A stretch of 64,000 nucleotides of DNA from positions 90,164 to 154,163 of the forward strand of contig CAKPDM010000001.1 of assembly GCA_934148995.1 (NCBI GenBank), in the 5' to 3' direction. The first letter of the stretch is position 1, and each line of letters starts with the position of its first letter. Below, one piece after another: positions 52,280 through 62,199 of this stretch. The DNA comes from an uncultured Bacilli bacterium. GTDB lineage: Bacteria; Bacillota_I; Bacilli_A; RF39; UBA660. Below the pieces are notes generated by a model. It was not told the DNA's origin and ran no database searches. It saw only the letters and a program-made list of their open reading frames with translations. The position numbers and the translations under genes are program-made.

Positions 52280-55200
52280 TCAAGATATAATTGATTTTGA
52301 TAATAATTCTGTTAAATAGAAAATAGGATGTTTTTCAAGTTTTATTGTATCTAATATTATTGTTACATCATTACTTGTCGATTTAAATCTAAACATTGGA
52401 CTGATATTGAAAGCTGTTCTAAATAGGGTTTCTCCGTCTGAAATTTTTTCTGCTGAAATAGTTACTTCTATCGTGTTTCTCGTTTGATGAACTTTTTTAA
52501 TATGTAATTTTTTAACTAGTTTTTCAAACCATTCTTCATACATATAAACTATTATATCTTCATCAAGTTTTCCAAAGCGATCCTCTAATTCCTGCTTAGT
52601 TGACAAAAGTTTTTCTTTACTATCTATTTGATTGATTAGTCTATGAATTTCTATTTTTAATTCTTCTTCCTTAACATAGGAATCAGATATATGCGTTGAA
52701 ACGGAAATTAATGGTGGTTGTGAATTTTCTTCTTCTATAGTTTCTTCACCTTTTAATTTTTTTGTCTCATCTGCTAGCATTTTTAAATATAAGTCAATAC
52801 CTACATTATCAATGAATCCAGCTTGTTCACTTCCTAATATATCCCCTGCTCCTCTTATTGATAAATCTCTAGTTGCGATAGCAAAACCACTTCCTAATGA
52901 GGTGAAATCCTTTATTACTTTTAATCGTTTAGTAGCAGTTGAAGATAATATCTTTCCTTCCTGATACATCAAGTAGCAATAAGCAATTTTATTGCTTCGG
53001 CCTACCCTTCCCCTAATTTGATATAACTGACTTAACCCAAAATGATCTGCATCTAATATAATTAAAGTATTTACATTTGGAATATCTATACCTGTTTCAA
53101 TAATCGTAGTACATACTAGTACATCTGCTTCTTGATTGATAAATTTCATCATTTTATCTTCAATTTCATTTTTTTCCATTTGTCCATGAGCAGATATAAC
53201 TCTTGCAGATGGAACCAAGTTGCTAATTTCAACTACCTTTTCGTCTATATCCTTAACATGATTATATAATATAAATACCTGTCCGAAACGTGCTAATTCT
53301 TTATTTATTGCCTCTTTTATTAATATTTTATTAGTATGAAGTACATAAGTTTGAACTGGGTATCTATTTACTGGTGGAGTTTCGATTAATGACATACTTC
53401 GCAAACCTGTTATCGATAACTGAAGGGTTCTTGGAATTGGGGTTGCTGTTAGTGTAAGAACATCAATGTTACTTTTATACATTTTAAGCTTTTCTTTTTG
53501 CTTAACCCCGAATCTCTGTTCTTCATCAATAACTAGCAAACCTAAATCCTTAGGCCTAATATCATCATTCAAAAGTCTATGCGTTCCGATTACTAAATCA
53601 ATTGTGCCATCCTTTAGAGAGTTAATTATTCTTGTCGTTTCTTTAGGAGAAGTAAATCTATTTAATAATCCTATTTTTATAGGAAATGAAGAAAATCTTT
53701 CTAATGCAGTTTCATAATGTTGATTTGCAAGAATAGTAGTTGGACAAAGAAACAAAACTTGTTTTTGACTTAAAATAGCTTTAAAAATTGCTCTAAACGC
53801 AACTTCTGTTTTTCCAAAACCAACATCTCCTACTAATAATCTATCCATTGGATGTGGAGCTTCCATATCTTTCTTAATTTGATTTGTAGCAGTCAATTGA
53901 TCTTTTGTCGGTTGGTAACTAAAGTTTTCTTCAAATTGTTTTTGTAAATCATCATCTTCTAAAAATGCAAATCCTTTTTTACTTTCTCTTTCTGATTGAA
54001 TTCGTAATAAATCAAGGGCCATATCGTGAACTTTTGTTTTTACCCTATTTTTAACTTTTTGCCATTGATTACCACCTAACTTATATATCTTAGGTACCAC
54101 GCCTTCTTTAGAAGAATATTTAAGTAGTAGATCTATTTTTTCCACTGGTATATATAACTTATCTTTATCCTGATATAGTACCTCAATATAATCTTTCAAT
54201 TGACTTCCTTGTTTTAATGTCTTTAAACCGTTATATATTCCTATACCACACCCCTGATGAACAACGTAATCACCAATTTCCAATTTATTAATATCAGTTA
54301 TTTTTGTTCCATATTTAAAGTTTGTTTTATATTTTTTAATTAACGTCTTGTTTTGAAATAATTCATTTGCTGTCAAAAAAATATAATTTTTATATACGAA
54401 CCCACTTTCCATATCTAATGAAATGTAGTTTATATGTGTTGGTACAATATTTTCTAAAGTAGTAGTGACAGATGGTAGTTTTATTTTATTTATTAAACTT
54501 TTTTGTTGATACTCTTTGAGAGAAATTATTATTGTTTTTTCATTTGATAATTCATCCTTTAAATATTTTTCTATCGCTTCTATATTCTCATAAAACTGTG
54601 GTGGATTTTTTGTATTAAATGATATTATTTCTCTATTAAATTCAATAGCGCTATCTACTGAAAAATACAATATAGAATTTTCAGTATATTTTTCTTCGTA
54701 TGGAAAAAAATACCTTTTTTGTTCTATAGATTGTTCCTTTACGTAGTCTAAAACTTCAATTTTAGTAGTTTCATATACATTTTTTATTGTATATGGATCC
54801 TTATAAATAATAATGGGTTTGTTCAAATATTCTTGAATTGAACTAACTTCTATATAGTCTTCTAAAGTACTTTGAGATTTATTTATCTCTATTAACTCAT
54901 TAGTTAAGTATTCTGTACAAGGATAAATTATTATTTTCTTTTTATATTCAAGTGAACGTTGATTATTTTCGTCAAAAATTCTTATTGATTCTATATTATC
55001 TCCAAAGAACTCTATTCTTATTGGATGAATTTCGCCTAATGGAAATATGTCCACTATAAATCCGCGGACTCCAATTTCTCCAGTCTTTGTTACCATAGTT
55101 TCCCTTTTATAGCCTAGTAATGATAGTCTATCAATTAAATCATCCCGAGATATTTCCATATTAACTTCTAAATTCAATATTTTTGAATCATAATTTTTCT

Positions 55201-55552
55201 TAGTTGGTAAAAAATGCAAATATCCCATTAAGTGTGTGACTGTAATCAGAGGTCTATTTAAACTGATTTCTTTCAAAGTCTCCAATCTAGTAATGAGTAA
55301 ATCAGGCGAAACAGCGATTGCTTCGCTTGTTAAAAAATCATCCATGGGAAATAAATAAACATCTTCAGTATATAAGCTTATTTTTTGAAATAACTTATTT
55401 GCTTCTAACAAAGTTGAAGTAACTAACAATATATTTCTTCTTTCTTGTTTTAATAATTTCCATATATACATCGCAAAAAGTTCTTCAGACATATTGTCAA
55501 AAGAAATAGAGTCTACTTTTATTGGTTGTAATATATTATCTATAAAGTTCAT
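52280..55552 (-). CDS. mfd: Transcription-repair coupling factor
   Basis: 1090 aa. The order is a UvrB-like N-terminal module (RIEFFGDNIESIRIF), an RNA-polymerase-interacting domain (IGDYVVHQGCGIGIYNGLKTL), then a RecG-like translocase with Walker A LLVGDVGFGKTEVA, DEEQ box VIDEEQRFGV, TATPIPRTL and GRVGRS. Mfd removes stalled RNA polymerase and recruits UvrA. It follows pth by 6 bp, the conserved pth-mfd pairing. Confidence 0.97.
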   Translation of the reverse strand: MNFIDNILQPIKVDSISFDNMSEELFAMYIWKLLKQERRNILLVTSTLLEANKLFQKISLYTEDVYLFPMDDFLTSEAIAVSPDLLITRLETLKEISLNRPLITVTHLMGYLHFLPTKKNYDSKILNLEVNMEISRDDLIDRLSLLGYKRETMVTKTGEIGVRGFIVDIFPLGEIHPIRIEFFGDNIESIRIFDENNQRSLEYKKKIIIYPCTEYLTNELIEINKSQSTLEDYIEVSSIQEYLNKPIIIYKDPYTIKNVYETTKIEVLDYVKEQSIEQKRYFFPYEEKYTENSILYFSVDSAIEFNREIISFNTKNPPQFYENIEAIEKYLKDELSNEKTIIISLKEYQQKSLINKIKLPSVTTTLENIVPTHINYISLDMESGFVYKNYIFLTANELFQNKTLIKKYKTNFKYGTKITDINKLEIGDYVVHQGCGIGIYNGLKTLKQGSQLKDYIEVLYQDKDKLYIPVEKIDLLLKYSSKEGVVPKIYKLGGNQWQKVKNRVKTKVHDMALDLLRIQSERESKKGFAFLEDDDLQKQFEENFSYQPTKDQLTATNQIKKDMEAPHPMDRLLVGDVGFGKTEVAFRAIFKAILSQKQVLFLCPTTILANQHYETALERFSSFPIKIGLLNRFTSPKETTRIINSLKDGTIDLVIGTHRLLNDDIRPKDLGLLVIDEEQRFGVKQKEKLKMYKSNIDVLTLTATPIPRTLQLSITGLRSMSLIETPPVNRYPVQTYVLHTNKILIKEAINKELARFGQVFILYNHVKDIDEKVVEISNLVPSARVISAHGQMEKNEIEDKMMKFINQEADVLVCTTIIETGIDIPNVNTLIILDADHFGLSQLYQIRGRVGRSNKIAYCYLMYQEGKILSSTATKRLKVIKDFTSLGSGFAIATRDLSIRGAGDILGSEQAGFIDNVGIDLYLKMLADETKKLKGEETIEEENSQPPLISVSTHISDSYVKEEELKIEIHRLINQIDSKEKLLSTKQELEDRFGKLDEDIIVYMYEEWFEKLVKKLHIKKVHQTRNTIEVTISAEKISDGETLFRTAFNISPMFRFKSTSNDVTIILDTIKLEKHPIFYLTELLSKSIIS

Positions 55553-55558
55553 AAGTTC

Positions 55559-56125
55559 CTACTTCCTGTGGTTGTATTTATTCATAACTATGTTAAAATT
55601 TTCGTTAGCGTAATCATTAATTATATTATTAACTATTGGTTCTATTTCTCTTAATTTTTTTTCTTCTTCTGAACTAAACTTGGAAAGTACAAATGATATT
55701 TGATCCATTGTATTTCTAAGTTCAGAGTTTATTCCTATTCTCAATCGATTATACTTACTAGTTTTCAAACATTCTTCTATATTTTTTAATCCATTATGTC
55801 CTCCACTACTTCCTTGACTACGTAATCGATAAGTGCCAATTGAAAGAGCTAGATCATCACTAATAATTAATATTTCTTCTGGTTTTATCTTATAATATTT
55901 TGAAAAGAGGACAACTGATTCTCCAGAAAGATTCATATAAGTTTGTGGTTTTAAGAATATTACTTTTTCATCGTTTATTTTTTTCTCACAATATAATCCT
56001 CTAAATTTACTTTTCCAAATAATATTTTGGCCTGAAAAATATCTATCTATAAAGCGAAAACCTATATTATGTCTTGTATTTTTATATTCATTTCCATAAT
56101 TTCCCAATCCTACTATTAATTTCAT
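55559..56125 (-). CDS. pth: Peptidyl-tRNA hydrolase
   Basis: 188 aa. The catalytic His is in NTRHNIGFRFID, and LKPQTYMNLSG, ISDDLALSIG and GSSGGHNGLKNI are typical. It releases peptidyl groups from dropped-off tRNA. A Noc-type palindrome lies immediately upstream (56147-56160). Operon with mfd. Confidence 0.96.
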   Translation of the reverse strand: MKLIVGLGNYGNEYKNTRHNIGFRFIDRYFSGQNIIWKSKFRGLYCEKKINDEKVIFLKPQTYMNLSGESVVLFSKYYKIKPEEILIISDDLALSIGTYRLRSQGSSGGHNGLKNIEECLKTSKYNRLRIGINSELRNTMDQISFVLSKFSSEEEKKLREIEPIVNNIINDYANENFNIVMNKYNHRK

Positions 56126-56146
56126 TGTTAACCTCTTTTCAAAATT

Positions 56147-56160
56147 ATTTCCCGGGAAAT
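56147..56160. promoter_or_regulatory. Noc-binding-site-like palindrome
   Basis: ATTTCCCGGGAAAT, a perfect 14-bp palindrome identical to the consensus described for the Bacillus nucleoid occlusion protein Noc, in the short gap between rsmI and pth. Three more copies are at 63771-63952. In such an AT-rich genome a chance match with CCCGGG is unlikely. Confidence 0.7.
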
Positions 56161-56162
56161 AA

Positions 56163-56990
56163 TTATTTATCTTTGTGATATTCTTTATAAATAATAGACT
56201 TAGCTAATCCACGTTCCTTTGCCACTTTTTTCATCGCTTCGTTTAATGTCATATTATCTTGTAAATATAAATAAACGTGTTCTTTTATTGGCAATTTTTG
56301 GTAATTTTGTTCAATTCCTTCTACTACTAAAACTATTTCTCCTTTTATTACAAATTCATTATTCAAATATTCATTTATATCAGTTCTTATAACTTCCTCG
56401 TATTTTTTAGTTAATTCTCTAACGAGTGCTATCTTTCTGTTTCCAAATATTTCCAGCATATTTTTTAAAGTATCGTTTATTCTTTTTGGTGATTCATAAA
56501 ATACCATCGTAAACGTATAATTTTTCAATGTATCTAATTCTTTTAACAGCTTACTTCTTTTTGAATTTAAAAAACCATAAAATAAAAAGGGTTGAGGAGA
56601 TAATGCAGATAAAGTTAACGCAGGTACAAATGCAGTTGCTCCAGGTAAGCTTACAATACTGTAGTTCGCTTTTGCTGCATTTGCTACTATTTTATAACCT
56701 GGATCACTAATAATCGGAGTTCCCTGATCTGTCACCAATCCTATGTTTAATCCATTATCTAAATATTCAATAACCTTACTACACATTTGCCCCTCGTTAT
56801 GATCATGACAGCTTACTAACTTTTTTTTGATATTAAAGTTACTTAATAATTTACCTGTTTCTCTCGTATCTTCACACAACAGAACATCTACAAATTCTAA
56901 AATTCTTAATGCTCTTATTGTTATATCATCGTAATTACCGATTGGAGTTGGAATCAAATATAATTTATTATTTTTCACTTTTTGCCTCAC
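56163..56990 (-). CDS. rsmI: 16S rRNA 2'-O-ribose methyltransferase RsmI
   Basis: 275 aa. Tetrapyrrole-methylase fold: LYLIPTPIGNYDDITIRALR, CEDTRETGKLL, DQGTPIISDPGY and FYESPKR. It methylates C1402 of 16S rRNA in the decoding centre. Overlaps the TrmN6-type gene by 23 bp. The Bacillus order yabB-yazA-yabC(rsmI) is kept, without yazA. Confidence 0.95.
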   Translation of the reverse strand: MRQKVKNNKLYLIPTPIGNYDDITIRALRILEFVDVLLCEDTRETGKLLSNFNIKKKLVSCHDHNEGQMCSKVIEYLDNGLNIGLVTDQGTPIISDPGYKIVANAAKANYSIVSLPGATAFVPALTLSALSPQPFLFYGFLNSKRSKLLKELDTLKNYTFTMVFYESPKRINDTLKNMLEIFGNRKIALVRELTKKYEEVIRTDINEYLNNEFVIKGEIVLVVEGIEQNYQKLPIKEHVYLYLQDNMTLNEAMKKVAKERGLAKSIIYKEYHKDK

Positions 56991-57672
56991 TTTCTAAAAA
57001 AATTGGTGGTTCTATTTTTAAACCAGATTTTCCATAATATATTGCATCCATCAAAAACAATGATGATAAAGAATTTTTATTATGATGAATAAATTTAATT
57101 CTTTTTGGCTCTAAATTATACTTTTTTAAAATTGTCAATATTTCAATAAAGCGTTCCGTCCTTTGTATAAAATAAAAATGACCATTTTGCTTTATTATTT
57201 TGCTCACATACAAAGCGATTTCATCAAAATTTATTTTAATTTCATGACGTGAAATTGCTTTTGAAATTGAAGTACTCATCTTTGTATCTTCGTTTAATTT
57301 AAAATATGGCGGGTTGGCAACTACTGTATCTACACTATTTGGAAAAAAATATTTTTGACAATTTTGAAATCTATCTTCAATAATTTTTACTTGATCAGTT
57401 AAATTATTATTTTGAATATTTAATTTGGCAATTTGTGCCAATTTTTTTTGTACTTCTATCCCATAAATTTTATTATCTATTTTTATACTTATTAATAAAG
57501 GAATTAAACCTTGTCCTGTTCCTACATCAAGAATAATTTTATTATTATTATGTGGTAGATCAATAAAATCAGTTAATAAGATACTGTCACTAGTTAGCAA
57601 AAAAGAATCAGATAATTGAGTATAGCTTATTGTCCCTTTATTATGCTCAATTGTTTGTGTCTCAGTTTTCAT
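56968..57672 (-). CDS. trmN6: tRNA1(Val) (adenine-37 N6)-methyltransferase-like enzyme
   Basis: 234 aa. SAM motif I LDVGTGQGLIPLL and the N6-amino methyltransferase motif VANPPYF are clear; this is the YabB/YfiC family that modifies A37 of tRNA-Val. It overlaps yaaT by 11 bp and rsmI by 23 bp, a tight conserved operon. Confidence 0.9.
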   Translation of the reverse strand: MKTETQTIEHNKGTISYTQLSDSFLLTSDSILLTDFIDLPHNNNKIILDVGTGQGLIPLLISIKIDNKIYGIEVQKKLAQIAKLNIQNNNLTDQVKIIEDRFQNCQKYFFPNSVDTVVANPPYFKLNEDTKMSTSISKAISRHEIKINFDEIALYVSKIIKQNGHFYFIQRTERFIEILTILKKYNLEPKRIKFIHHNKNSLSSLFLMDAIYYGKSGLKIEPPIFLESEAKSEK

Positions 57673-58465
57673 TCTTTATTTCAACTACTTCCTTATTTTT
57701 TAATTCTATCTTGTATGTATTATTTAATACATTAATTTCTGTGACTTTTCCTTCTAAATTTCCAATTGTTACCATTTTTCCAATATTTGGAAAATTCTTT
57801 TTTAAATTTTTGTAATTCTCATCTTCATACTTTAGACAACATAACAATCTACCACAAATTCCATTAATCTTTGCGGGATTCAATGCTAAAAATTGATTTT
57901 TGGCCATGCCAATAGATACACTGGAAAAATCTGTCAAAAAAGTATTACAACATAGAAATAAACCACATGGTCCTATCCCACCTATTTTCTGAGCTTTATC
58001 ACGAACTCCTATTTGTCTAAGTTCTATTCTTGTCTTATATTTTTGTGCTAAAATCTTGGCCAATTCTCTAAAATCAATCCTAGTATCTGATACATAACTT
58101 ATAAACAATTGTTTTCTATCAAAAGTATAAAAGGAATCAACAAATCTCATTTCTAGCTTTAATTCGTTAGCCTTACTTTGTGAGTAAGTCAAAACTTCTG
58201 TGGAGTCAAGTTCATTTTTTCTCTGTTGTTTTAAATCATCAGCTGTTGCTATCCTAATAAATTTTGTTTTTTTCTCCAAAATGAGATTAGGAATATTACT
58301 CTCTATTTCAAATTTTACTATTTCTGCCAATCTAAAAGTTGATTCTGTTTCAACAACTATTTTTGTTCCAATATACAATTTTTCACCTTTTTGAGGTTGT
58401 AATTTTATTACAACAGTTTCATTTTTTAAATATGAATTACTGTACCTAATCATTAGAAACTTCAT
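57662..58465 (-). CDS. yaaT: PSP1-domain protein YaaT (RicT)
   Basis: 267 aa. PSP1 domain in the second half with the cysteine cluster GPCGLFLCCNTFL and CGRLLCCLKYED, and RTRIELRQIGVRDKAQKIGG just before it. In Bacillus YaaT/RicT forms an Fe-S complex with YlbF and YmcA that supports RNase Y processing, biofilm and sporulation control. Overlaps holB by 20 bp, the Bacillus order. Confidence 0.94.
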   Translation of the reverse strand: MKFLMIRYSNSYLKNETVVIKLQPQKGEKLYIGTKIVVETESTFRLAEIVKFEIESNIPNLILEKKTKFIRIATADDLKQQRKNELDSTEVLTYSQSKANELKLEMRFVDSFYTFDRKQLFISYVSDTRIDFRELAKILAQKYKTRIELRQIGVRDKAQKIGGIGPCGLFLCCNTFLTDFSSVSIGMAKNQFLALNPAKINGICGRLLCCLKYEDENYKNLKKNFPNIGKMVTIGNLEGKVTEINVLNNTYKIELKNKEVVEIKNEN

Positions 58466-59324
58466 TTAATACCTCCATGAACTTAATCAGTAAAGAATCA
58501 AGCCAAAGTTTAATATTTATATTGTATTGTAATTTAACTAGAAATTCATCAATAATTCCAATTATCTTTAATATTTTTACTTTTGATAAATAGAACTCAT
58601 CTATATTTATGTTTTGAATTTTAATATTACTGTTTTCTAAATAATTTTGAAATATTTTTGATAGTTCCTTCAAAGTCTTTATTGACTGCTCTTTGGTTTG
58701 AAATAAATTTTCATAATATTTATTAAAGTTTAGTATAAGCGGTTGCTCTTTTGACAAAAAATTGTTAACAAGGTCTAAAAATATAGGACTATAGTTCTCA
58801 TTCAAAAAAAATGTCTTTTCTTTTGTAAGTGACATAACTATACATCTAGATAAAATTGTTGGTAAAACTTTATAACGATGGGTAGATAAAAAAATAGCAA
58901 TAATATTTTCTTCTGGCTCCTCTAGAAATTTCAAAATTGTGTTTGAAGCACTTATGTTCAACATTTCAGCATTATGAACTACATATATTTGGTAGTTATC
59001 ATAAATGGATTTACTGGAAAATTTTTCCATAACTTGTAATAATTGCTCCTTTTTTATTATACCTGATTCCGGATAGATATCTATTATTTCTGGATAATTA
59101 TTTGTATCTATAAGATTTATCAACTTGTCCCTGTTTAATAAATTAGTATCTTCATTTTTTAACAATATAATTGTCTTACAAAATTCTTTAATATAGGAAT
59201 CAATTAATTGTTCTTCATTATTATTTGTTTCAATCAAGTATGCATGATGAACTTTTCCTAAATAGAGTGGAGCAATTGCTTGTTCATAAAATAATTGTTG
59301 ATTTTTCTCTAACTGTTCTAACAT
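58446..59324 (-). CDS. holB: DNA polymerase III delta-prime subunit
   Basis: 292 aa. Clamp-loader AAA+-like fold without a functional P-loop, as expected; SASNTILKFLEEPEENIIAIFLS and LPTILSRCIVMSL (sensor-like) are diagnostic. It completes the clamp loader with tau/gamma (dnaX) and delta. The zinc-knuckle cysteines of E. coli delta-prime are not present. No thymidylate kinase gene (tmk) is seen upstream, unlike Bacillus. Confidence 0.92.
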   Translation of the reverse strand: MLEQLEKNQQLFYEQAIAPLYLGKVHHAYLIETNNNEEQLIDSYIKEFCKTIILLKNEDTNLLNRDKLINLIDTNNYPEIIDIYPESGIIKKEQLLQVMEKFSSKSIYDNYQIYVVHNAEMLNISASNTILKFLEEPEENIIAIFLSTHRYKVLPTILSRCIVMSLTKEKTFFLNENYSPIFLDLVNNFLSKEQPLILNFNKYYENLFQTKEQSIKTLKELSKIFQNYLENSNIKIQNINIDEFYLSKVKILKIIGIIDEFLVKLQYNINIKLWLDSLLIKFMEVLNEVSND

Positions 59325-59383
59325 TTACTGGTTCCTATCAAACAATAGAATGACTTTCTATTAAATGATTCCTTTCTAAAAAA

Positions 59384-59569
59384 TTAAAATAATAATACTT
59401 TTAACAAAACAAATACAAAAAGTATTGGAAATCCCAATATTCCGACAGAACTAACAGTGATTATATTTATTGGTATTACTAAGTTAAATCTTGTTGCAAT
59501 TAAATTATAACTATATAGTATTAAAACACTTAATATAATTCTTTTTAAAATTACAATTATTATTTTCAT
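59384..59569 (-). CDS. bofA: Pro-sigma-K processing inhibitor BofA-like protein
   Basis: 61 aa (Bacillus BofA is 87). Two hydrophobic segments; the C-terminal block VIPINIITVSSVGILGFPIL matches the conserved BofA end (P-N-x-x-T-x-x-x-G-x-L-G-x-P). AGGTGA lies just before the ATG. It sits directly downstream of recR, as bofA does in Bacillus. BofA anchors SpoIVFB and controls sigma-K activation in the mother cell. The N-terminal part is shortened. Confidence 0.85.
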   Translation of the reverse strand: MKIIIVILKRIILSVLILYSYNLIATRFNLVIPINIITVSSVGILGFPILFVFVLLKVLLF

Positions 59570-59606
59570 ATTTTCACCTAATAATAATTATGTTTTATTT
59601 AGCAAT

Positions 59607-60203
59607 TTATGATATTTCTTTTCTGTCTTCTAGTGCTTTTGATAAGGTTAGGACATCAATATATTCCATATCTGCTCCAATAGGAACACCACTTGCCAAT
59701 CTTGTTATTCTTATTTCTGGAGATTCTAATATTTTTTTTATGTATAATGAGGTTATTTCTCCCTCTACGCTTGGTTTTAAAGCTAAAATTATCTCTTTAT
59801 ATTTTTTTTCCTTTAATCTATCTAATAGTTTTTCAATACCAATATCTTCTGGATTAATTTCATCTAGAGGAGAAATTAATCCATTTAAGACGTGATACTT
59901 TCCTTTATATATTCCTATTCTTTCAAATAAAAATACAATTTTAGAATCCTCTACAATACACAATGTTTCATCATCTCTGGTTTTATCTGAACATATTGTA
60001 CAAATTTCTTTATCTGTTATGGTTTGGCAAATAGGACATTTATGTATATTTTGTCTTACATTTTTTATTCCCTCTTCTAAAGATACAATCCTATCATTAT
60101 CAAAATCTAATAAGTTAAATGCCATTCTTTCTGCTGTCTTTTCACCAATTCCAGGAAATGATTTAAAATTATCTATCAAATTTTTCAAACTTTCTGGATA
60201 CAT
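59607..60203 (-). CDS. recR: Recombination mediator RecR
   Basis: 198 aa. HhH region GIGEKTAERMAFNLL, four-cysteine zinc finger CPICQTITDKEICTIC, Toprim LCIVEDSKIV and the C-terminal RLASGVPIGADMEYID are intact. It loads RecA at gaps with RecO and RecF. dnaX-ebfC-recR order is universal in Firmicutes. Confidence 0.97.
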   Translation of the reverse strand: MYPESLKNLIDNFKSFPGIGEKTAERMAFNLLDFDNDRIVSLEEGIKNVRQNIHKCPICQTITDKEICTICSDKTRDDETLCIVEDSKIVFLFERIGIYKGKYHVLNGLISPLDEINPEDIGIEKLLDRLKEKKYKEIILALKPSVEGEITSLYIKKILESPEIRITRLASGVPIGADMEYIDVLTLSKALEDRKEIS

Positions 60204-60204
60204 A

Positions 60205-60504
60205 CTACATAATGCCAGGAATACTACCTGCTAGTGCTCCCATCTTATCTTGAATAGTCTGATCTATTTTTTTACAAGTATTATTAATTGCTATTTTTAC
60301 CATGTCTTCTAAAATATCTTTATCATCTGATGTAAACTCCACATCTAGATCAATTTTTAATGATATTACTTCTTTCTTTCCATTCATTTTTACTGTTACA
60401 AATCCTTGTTTTGTTTCAAATTCCATTTTTTCTATTTCTGCTTGTTTATTCATTAAATCTTTTTGCATTTTTTGTGCTTGCTTCATCATTGCTTGTATAT
60501 TCAT
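60205..60504 (-). CDS. ebfC: YbaB/EbfC nucleoid-associated protein
   Basis: 99 aa: MMKQAQKMQKDLMNKQAEIE coiled region then VTVKMNGKKEVISLKID and a short helix. It is a small homodimeric DNA-binding protein encoded between dnaX and recR. Confidence 0.95.
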   Translation of the reverse strand: MNIQAMMKQAQKMQKDLMNKQAEIEKMEFETKQGFVTVKMNGKKEVISLKIDLDVEFTSDDKDILEDMVKIAINNTCKKIDQTIQDKMGALAGSIPGIM

Positions 60505-60524
60505 TATATTTTTCTCTCTTTCTT

Positions 60525-62150
60525 TTATCTAATTTCTACTAAATCACCAAATAGTTCTTTTGCTATTTTATATCTATTACTAATATTTAAATTATTAGCT
60601 TTCGTTTTTTCAATGCTAGGTTCATCTATCACTGTTAATTTTTTCCCCAATTTTATTATATTTATATACTCATTTTTAAGACTTAACCATTCATCATTTG
60701 ATATAAATGATATCTTTTTATTTTCATGAAATAAATTATTATAATAATCAGTAAGTTTTTGATAATGATTATAAAGTTTTTTTACACTTGATGTATATTC
60801 GTAGCTAATAACTATGGATTTTTCGCTCGCAGCTCTTGGTATTCCATCTAACAATTCACAAGCTACATATCCATTATTAACATCAAAAGTATAATCATTC
60901 AATTTTTTCCAAAAATTTAATTCTTTGTTCAACTCACTTTTTGATGCCTCTGCCATAGTATTTTTAGCACGTATTGTCATTAAATTTGCTATTTCATTAT
61001 AGTTGATATTTTCATCTATTTTGGTTTGATTGACATCTTTTACTTGTTCTTCTTTTAATATAGCAGACGTCTCTTGATGTTTTTTATAAATTTTTTTCTC
61101 AAATTCACTTTTGATATTTTTATTTTCATTAATAAAATTTAATAGTAATATTTCAATATAAGTTTTCATATCATCAGCTCTTTTAACACTTGATATTTTT
61201 TCATTTAATAGATTAACTAACTTAACTGTATCATTTTCGCTATACTTTAAGGACATATCTTTAATATATAACTCCACTAATTTATTTTTTAAGTCAAATA
61301 TTAATTGTTTTAAAACTTGTAGTAAATCTTTACCCTCATTATAATATCTTTCTATTTGTTCAAGCATTTCGTTTGCATTGTAAAATAAAATTGTATCTTC
61401 AAATTTTTCTAGATCTTCTGACGTTATTTGACCATTCATAACTAAAAAATCATTATATAATATTCTTCCATCTTTGTAAGAACTTAATTTATCTAATAAA
61501 CCTATTGCATCTCGTAATCCGCCATCTGAAGAAATTGCTATAGATTGTAAAACTTTTTCGTCTACATCGATGCTTTCTTCAACTGATATTTTTTTCAATA
61601 ATGCTGTTATATCCAATGAACTTATTTTTTTAAACTGAAATGTTTGACATCTTGAGATTATAGTATTAGGAATTTTTTGAGGATCAGTAGTTGCTAAGAT
61701 AAAAATAACATGTTCAGGTGGTTCTTCCAGAGTTTTTAGTAAGGCATTAAAAGCACCAATTGAAAGCATATGAACTTCATCAATTATATAAACCTTATAT
61801 TTTAATTCTGATGGAAGAATTTTAATTTTATTTCTTAATTCTCTAATTTCGTCTACTCCATTATTTGAGGCAGCATCTATTTCTATAATGTCCATACATT
61901 CTTTTTGAACAGAATATAGACAATTTTTACATTCCTCACAAATCTCATTTTTGTAATTTAAACAATTGACAGCTCTCGCAAATATTTTAGCAATTGTTGT
62001 TTTTCCTGTTCCTCTTGGGCCAGCAAATAAATAAGCATGACTGATACGAGAGGTTTTTATGCTATTTTCTAACGTTGTTACAATTATATTTTGACCTACT
62101 ACATCAGAAAACTTCTTTGGTCTATATTTTCTATATAATGCTTGATACAT
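60525..62150 (-). CDS. dnaX: DNA polymerase III gamma/tau subunit
   Basis: 541 aa. AAA+ core with GPRGTGKTTIAKIFARAVN, zinc cysteines CEECKNC, DEVHMLSIGAFNALLKTLEE and the arginine-finger SRCQ. After domain III (about 370) a tau-type C-terminal region follows. It organises the replisome and clamp loading. A sigma-A promoter is at 62171-62199. It heads the dnaX-ebfC-recR-bofA set. Confidence 0.96.
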   Translation of the reverse strand: MYQALYRKYRPKKFSDVVGQNIIVTTLENSIKTSRISHAYLFAGPRGTGKTTIAKIFARAVNCLNYKNEICEECKNCLYSVQKECMDIIEIDAASNNGVDEIRELRNKIKILPSELKYKVYIIDEVHMLSIGAFNALLKTLEEPPEHVIFILATTDPQKIPNTIISRCQTFQFKKISSLDITALLKKISVEESIDVDEKVLQSIAISSDGGLRDAIGLLDKLSSYKDGRILYNDFLVMNGQITSEDLEKFEDTILFYNANEMLEQIERYYNEGKDLLQVLKQLIFDLKNKLVELYIKDMSLKYSENDTVKLVNLLNEKISSVKRADDMKTYIEILLLNFINENKNIKSEFEKKIYKKHQETSAILKEEQVKDVNQTKIDENINYNEIANLMTIRAKNTMAEASKSELNKELNFWKKLNDYTFDVNNGYVACELLDGIPRAASEKSIVISYEYTSSVKKLYNHYQKLTDYYNNLFHENKKISFISNDEWLSLKNEYINIIKLGKKLTVIDEPSIEKTKANNLNISNRYKIAKELFGDLVEIR

Positions 62151-62170
62151 GGTCTCACCTCACATTGAAT

Positions 62171-62199
62171 ATTATAGCACGCTTAAGGCTCATTAGTAA
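62171..62199 (-). promoter_or_regulatory. dnaX promoter
   Basis: Minus strand TTACTA (62194-62199), 17-base spacer, perfect TATAAT (62171-62176), preceded by GC. Twenty bases before the dnaX ATG with AGGTGA. Confidence 0.7.
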
